Assembly (NCBI RefSeq): GCF_016428645.1
Contig: NZ_JAELXW010000083.1
Span: forward strand, 1-47,255
Reading direction: 5' to 3'
From: Glycomyces salinus
GTDB lineage: Bacteria > Actinomycetota > Actinomycetes > Mycobacteriales > Micromonosporaceae
DNA: 47,255 nucleotides
The notes under the pieces were generated by a model. The model searched no databases and was not told the DNA's origin. It was given only the letters and a program-made list of their open reading frames with translations. Positions 41,651 through 47,255 of the stretch are shown here, in pieces (position 1 is the first letter of the stretch; each line of letters starts with the position of its first letter). The translations under genes were made by a program, and so were the position numbers.

Positions 41651-42930
41651 TCACCAGCCTTTCGCTTCGAGGGTGACCAGGCCGCCGCGCGGAGTGCGCA
41701 GCCGCAGGATCGCCTTGACCAGGGCGGGAGCGGCGATGAACAGCACGATCGTCGCCTGCAGGAGCGTCGAGATGTCGACCGGCACATCCGGCTGGGCGGA
41801 CAGGGCGCCGGCCTTGAGCGCGCCGAACAGCAGCGCCGAGACGACGATCCCGGCCGGGTTGGCGCGGCCGAGCAGGGCGACGGTGATGCCGTCGAAGCCG
41901 TATTCGAGGACGGTCGCGGTGTTGACGCCGCCCGAGCCGGTGCCGAGGGCCAGGGCCGCTCCGGCGAGCCCGGCGAGGGCCCCGGCCGCGCCCATGGTGG
42001 TCGCGTAGGTGCGGCCGACGCTCATGCCCGCGGTGGCGGAGGCGGGCCCGTTGAAGCCGACTGCGCGGATGCGGTAGCCGAAGGTGGACTTGGTCAGCAG
42101 CCACCACACGCCGACGGCCACGGCGACGCCGACGACGATCGCGAGGTTGACCCGCAGCGACGGGTTGAGCCAGCCGAGCAGGGCCGGCAGCTCCGCGGAG
42201 TCCCGGACCGGTTTGGACACCAGTTCCGAGCGGGTCTCGGAGTGGATGAACTTCGTGCTCAGCGCCCACACCAGGAACAGCGCGGCGATGTTGTTGAGCA
42301 TGATCGAGGAGATGACCTCGTGCGCTCCCGTGGTGGCCTTGAGGACGCCGGGGACGGCGCCGAAGAGCCCTCCGGCGACGGCTCCGGCGAGGATGGCCAG
42401 CGGGATGTGGACGATGGCCGGCACGTTCAGGCTGAAGCCGATGACGAGGGCCCCGAGCATCCCGAAGATCATCTGGCCCTGGGCGCCGATGTTGAACAGC
42501 CCGGCGCGGAAGGCCAGGCCCACGGCGAGACCGGTGAAGATCAGCGGGGTGGCGTTGGTGAGCGTCTCCGACAGCGGCCGCAGCAGGTCCCCGAAGTCGG
42601 CGTTCCCGGCCTGGAACCGCTCGAGGGTGTTGAAGTTGAGGATCGCTCCCTGGAACAGGTCCATGTAGGAGCTGTAGATGAGGTTCCAGGAGCCGCCGAG
42701 CGCGTCGGAGGGCCTGGCGAAGAAGTAGCCGTAGGAGCTTCGGACCTGTTCGTCGGAGACGATGAGCAGGACCGCGCCGATGGCGAACGCCAGCAGCAGC
42801 GAGTAGACGGTGACCATGACCGAGTTGGCCTCGATCAGGTAGCGGCCGAAGAGCCTCGCAAAGGAGGGCTTGGATTCGGGCGGCTCGGGGGATTCGGGCT
42901 GTTCGGCGGTGGCCGTTGTGTTCTCGGTGG

Positions 42931-42934
<4 letters not shown>
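41651..42934 (-). CDS. ABC nucleoside transporter permease (NupP/YufP-like)
   Basis: This 427-residue partner permease has an N-terminal Pro/Glu-rich cytosolic stretch, then about nine helices, with LTNATPLIFTGLAVGLAFRA, LFNIGAQGQMIFGMLGALV, TTGAHEVISSIMLNNIAAL and KSTFGYRIRAVGFNGPASA as family marks. The first 35 residues are longer than usual. GTG at 42934 overlaps the ATPase stop by 4 bases (GTGA). It forms the transmembrane channel with the next permease. Confidence 0.91.
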
Positions 42935-44481
<1,547 letters not shown>

Positions 44482-44505
44482 TTCTCGTCCTCTTGTCGGT
44501 TCTGG

Positions 44506-45609
44506 CTACTCGGCCGCGGGCGAGGCCGGGGACTCGACGGTGACCTCGCCGTCGATGATGGCCTGCTTGAGGTCCTCGACTTCGGTCTTGGTCTCATCGG
44601 AGACGGCGTCCTCGAAGTCGTGGTACGGCGCGATGCCGACCCCGTCGTTGGCGAGGGTGCCGACGTAGGAGCCGGTGACGTCGCCGTCGTAGGCGGCGAG
44701 GACCGAGTCGGTGACGGCCGCGGCCAGGCCCTTCTCGGCGCTGGTGATGAGCACGTCGCCGAATTCGGTGGACTCGTAGCCGTCGGTGTCGACCCAGATC
44801 GCGTTGACGCCGTCGGCCTCGGAGGCGGCGGTCAGCGCGCCGATGCCGGCGGGGCCGGCGACCGGGAAGATGATGTCGGCGCCCTGCGAGATGAAGGTCT
44901 CGGAGGTGGACTTGCCGCCGGCGGTGTCCTCGAAGTCGTTGAGGAAGGTGCCGTCCTGGGCCTCCTCGTCCCAGCCGAGGAGTTCGACGTCGGTGCCCTT
45001 GGCCTCGTTGTGGTAGGCGATGCCCTCGGCGAAGCCGTCCATGAAGATGGTGACCGGCGGGATCTTCATGCCGCCCCAGGTGGCGACGGTGCCCGACTCG
45101 GTCTGGGCGGCGGCCACGTAACCGGCCAGGAACGCGGACTGCGCGGTGTCGAACTGGATCGAGTAGACGTTCTCGACCTCGCTGAACCCGTCGACGGTCG
45201 CGAACGGGATGTCCGGGTTCTCGCCTGCGACGGTGTTGACGTTCTCGGTCATGAGGCCGCCGACGCCCACGATGAAGTCGCAGCCGTCGTCGACGGCCGA
45301 GCGCAGGTTCGGGTCGTAGTCGGTGTCGGCCGAGGACTCCTTGTACTCGACCTCGATGTCGGAGTTCTCCTCCGCGGCGTCGAGCATGCCCTGCCAGGAC
45401 GACTCGTTGAAGGACTTGTCGTCGACACCGCCGGAGTCGGTGATCATGCAGGCCAGGAACGACGCGTCGGCGTTGTTGCCGCCGTCGGAGTCGGAGTCGT
45501 CCTCATCGGGAGCGGCCCCGCAGGCGGAGAGTGCGAATACGCCGGTGGCGGCGACGCCTGCCACGGCGAGTCTGTACTGTTTGACGGCCAACTTGGTCTC
45601 CTTAGACAT
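44506..45609 (-). CDS. BMP-family nucleoside-binding lipoprotein
   Basis: This 367-residue substrate-binding protein has a lipoprotein signal (lipobox LSAC, Cys30) followed by an acidic Ser/Asp-rich linker. The BMP domain shows ACMITDSGGVDDKSFNESSW, GVGGLMTENVNTVAGEN and FDTAQSAFLAGYVAA, and WVDTDGYESTEFGDVLITSA, all characteristic of nucleoside/purine receptors. The ATG at 45609 is chosen for its fit to the signal peptide; longer frames upstream add 19 residues without homology. It is the first gene of the operon that runs to deoA, and supplies substrate to the ABC transporter. Confidence 0.92.
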   Translation of the reverse strand: MSKETKLAVKQYRLAVAGVAATGVFALSACGAAPDEDDSDSDGGNNADASFLACMITDSGGVDDKSFNESSWQGMLDAAEENSDIEVEYKESSADTDYDPNLRSAVDDGCDFIVGVGGLMTENVNTVAGENPDIPFATVDGFSEVENVYSIQFDTAQSAFLAGYVAAAQTESGTVATWGGMKIPPVTIFMDGFAEGIAYHNEAKGTDVELLGWDEEAQDGTFLNDFEDTAGGKSTSETFISQGADIIFPVAGPAGIGALTAASEADGVNAIWVDTDGYESTEFGDVLITSAEKGLAAAVTDSVLAAYDGDVTGSYVGTLANDGVGIAPYHDFEDAVSDETKTEVEDLKQAIIDGEVTVESPASPAAE

Positions 45610-45754
45610 CAGAGGTACTCCCATAGCGCCTAATCTTGGCCGCAGCGGAACCGCTTTGACAGCCATCTTGACGGATTCGTTACCGAAACATCCTATGACT
45701 GAGACCGCCGCGAACTGGTGTTTCGGGCTCTATACGCCGCGGTTGCGGCTCCGG

Positions 45755-46093
45755 CTACCAGAAGACGGCCACTCCGGCGGTCACCAGGACCATGCCGCCG
45801 ATCGCCCAGAAGTGCCCGGCGGCGACGGTCCGGCGCTTCTTCCACCACGGGATCACGATCATCACCGCCAGCAGCAGCGCCAGGAGGAACTTGGTCCCGA
45901 GCTTGGCGTGGTTCGCATCCCCTCCGGCCAGGCCGTAGAGCACGATCCCGGTGGCGAGCTGGGTCGCGATGCCGTACAGCATCGCCAGGTTGATGTTGAA
46001 CCGCCGCGACAGCAGCGCGGTGAGCCAGCCCCCGAACACCGCGGCGAAACCGAGCAGGTGCAGGTAACGAAGCGACAACTCCACGAACTCCAT
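45755..46093 (-). CDS. Hypothetical four-helix membrane protein
   Basis: This 112-residue protein starts at the ATG at 46093 (a longer frame upstream is not family-like). It has four predicted helices: LSLRYLHLLGFAAVFGGWLT, MLYGIATQLATGIVLYGLA, FLLALLLAVMIVIPWW and FWAIGGMVLVTAGVAVFW. A conserved-looking His (LRYLHLLG, HAKLGTK) could suit a heme- or copper-type membrane protein, but I would not assign one. It sits upstream of the nucleoside operon on the same strand but is separated by 145 bases. Confidence 0.75.
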   Translation of the reverse strand: MEFVELSLRYLHLLGFAAVFGGWLTALLSRRFNINLAMLYGIATQLATGIVLYGLAGGDANHAKLGTKFLLALLLAVMIVIPWWKKRRTVAAGHFWAIGGMVLVTAGVAVFW

Positions 46094-46500
46094 GTCCGGG
46101 AGTATTTCAGAGCCCAGTCGGGGGCCGGGCGGGGCCGCCGCCCCGGCCCGGTGCGCCACCCGATTCGGGCGCACCGCCGCCGATCGATCCGAGAGGCGGC
46201 CGCAGGCTGCCGCTGGAACGATCCCTCTGTCAGATCATGGACAAGTAGCGTTCCGATCTCGATTCAAGTTTATAGATATCAGTGTCTAGTAATTGATCAA
46301 GCATCATCAGCAGCACGTCTGCCGCATATGTACGCGCTGATCAGACATTGATCTTGCGTCCCAATGCATCATGCGCCAATGCCCGGAACGTGACAATACG
46401 GTCCCCGACTTGGCCGAGTCATTCCCCCAGAATTCAGGCAGTGGACCGCTTGGCGCGCACAGCGGTTCACCGGCAACTTCACACCGAGAGGAAAAGTACC
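46094..46500. other. 407-base gap, no gene seen
   Basis: This stretch becomes AT-richer after 46240 and carries several TGATC-type words (TTGATCAA near 46298, CTGATCAG near 46337, TTGATC near 46350). I see no coding frame with a family, no tRNA and no terminator of strength. The right end supplies the ribosome site (GAGAGGAAAAG) of the gene at 46501. Confidence 0.5.
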
Positions 46501-46843
46501 TTGCGAACGCGCAAACTCACCGCGGGCCTCGCGATCGCGTTCGTCGCCGGGGACCGCCGCCCCAGCTCGAGCGCGGTCGGCGTCCCTCCACGCCGAATAC
46601 CGCGACCACATCGAGGAGGCCGGATACGCGGTGTGGGAGCTCAACGAGTACGGCACGCTGCCGGTCGGCGTGTTCTGGTCGCAGATCTACAACCCGGACT
46701 CCGGAGTGGAGTACGACCACGAGTGGACCAGCGGCCTGCCGGATCCCCCTTCGGGCCTGCCCGAGGACTTCGAGGGCCGCAAGGCGTTCGAGATCGGGAT
46801 GGCCGAGACGCTCGAACGCGCTCAGGACGCGCTGGAGGGCTGA
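46501..46843 (+). pseudogene. Frame-disrupted small secreted protein
   Basis: A TTG at 46501 after GAGAGG starts a signal peptide (RTRKLTAGLAIAFVAG). At the G4 run 46549-46552 the frame must move by one base for the sequence to continue (TAAPARARSASLHAEYRDH, then EEAGYAVWELNEYG, VFWSQIYNPDSGVEYDHEW, to a stop at 46843). With one G fewer it would read as an intact 112- or 113-residue protein with a signal cleavage site near ARA. I do not recognise a family. This may be a true frameshift or a sequencing error in the homopolymer. Confidence 0.6.
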
Positions 46844-47255
46844 GTCCGGACCACGCGTTCAGATCATCGAGCCGTGAACCACATTCGATGGAGAAACACA
46901 TTTCGAAAGAAACGACATTGCCTCACCAAAGGCAATAGTGACCGATTCCGACCTTGCAGGTCGGTGCAGCTGAGTCCCGCGCGCGTGTCGATGATTGCCT
47001 GAACAGCACAGATCCGCTTCCGCAGAATGGAAGCGCATCTGTGCTTCCCGTACAAGTAAATGGCCTGTGGGCCGCCTCGCCGCAAAAGACCGAAACCCGT
47101 TCCCGTCCCCGAATCCGGTGCTCCGGCACGAGGAACCGGCGCCCCGCGGCACCGGTCCGGCAGCGACTGGATCATCGACACCGGCCCCTTCGGGACCCCC
47201 TGCTGGCTGATCCCGACCTCTCCCCCGAGCTGGCGGGAGCCAAGAAACCCGCGCA
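46844..47255. other. Right-end non-coding stretch with three hairpins
   Basis: There is no supported gene. Three inverted repeats occur in a row: ATTGCCT/AGGCAAT (46917-46936), CCGACC/GGTCGG (46948-46964), and GCACAGATCCGCTTCC/GGAAGCGCATCTGTGC (47006-47044, one mismatch, 7-base loop). Together they make a structured region of some 130 bases. The last 150 bases have open frames in all directions without a convincing family, so a gene starting near the edge cannot be excluded. Confidence 0.45.

Noticed and set aside
46995-47210. A 71-codon plus-strand frame at the right end
   Set aside because: It spans the 16-bp hairpin, has no ribosome site and no family resemblance.

Overview
The window is high-GC DNA with GTG and TTG starts, TAGGCT-like -10 boxes lying a few bases before start codons, an LPXTG-type surface protein, lipoproteins and a type I-E-like CRISPR repeat. 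This points to an actinomycete. The acidic, Asp/Glu-rich exported proteins and the gene families would suit a Glycomycetales- or Micromonosporales-type organism, but that placement is inference only.

Layout. 1-527: no assigned gene, then a short three-repeat CRISPR array; cas genes are not in view. 619-4659: small regulator/target modules (MmyB-like XRE regulator with a divergent SDR oxidoreductase; TetR regulator with a divergent membrane protein and twin operators; a methyltransferase), closed by a strong terminator and a tRNA-Thr. 4753-6340: a decayed alpha/beta hydrolase. 6341-10520: a visibly lower-GC operon on the minus strand, in transcription order a small secreted two-cysteine protein, a possible 23-codon ORF, a lipoprotein, a membrane-fusion adaptor with a peptidoglycan-binding insert, an ABC ATPase and an ABC permease. 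It carries two good promoters, a leader hairpin and an interleaved inverted-repeat set able to form a pseudoknot. A ruined IS5-type transposase flanks it. This looks like an acquired export cassette and is the least explained part of the window.

11512-27883: mostly chromosomal backbone. It holds an Hsp70-like ATPase fused through one membrane helix to a long extracytoplasmic domain, rlmB, cysS, a cell-wall-anchored beta-propeller protein, a DrrAB-like ABC pair, lysC-asd (aspartate pathway), a lipoprotein, a nitroreductase, leuA preceded by a candidate leader-peptide attenuator, an M23 peptidase and a small membrane protein. 28499-38858: a small membrane protein, an ABC-F ATPase, a large membrane-anchored NACHT NTPase with a degenerate SUMF1-like segment, two tandem secreted subtilases, and a TetR regulator divergent from an EamA transporter.

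38695-45609: a compact minus-strand nucleoside uptake and salvage operon: BMP-family binding lipoprotein, ATPase with two nucleotide-binding domains, two permeases, cytidine deaminase and thymidine phosphorylase, mostly joined by 4-nt stop/start overlaps. The right end holds a small membrane protein, a frame-disrupted secreted protein gene and a structured non-coding stretch with three hairpins.

The strongest candidates for undescribed biology are the low-GC exporter/secreted-protein cassette with its pseudoknot-capable leader, the TM-NACHT-SUMF1 protein, and the Hsp70-TM-sensor fusion. All functional statements come from reading the sequence; no database search was possible.
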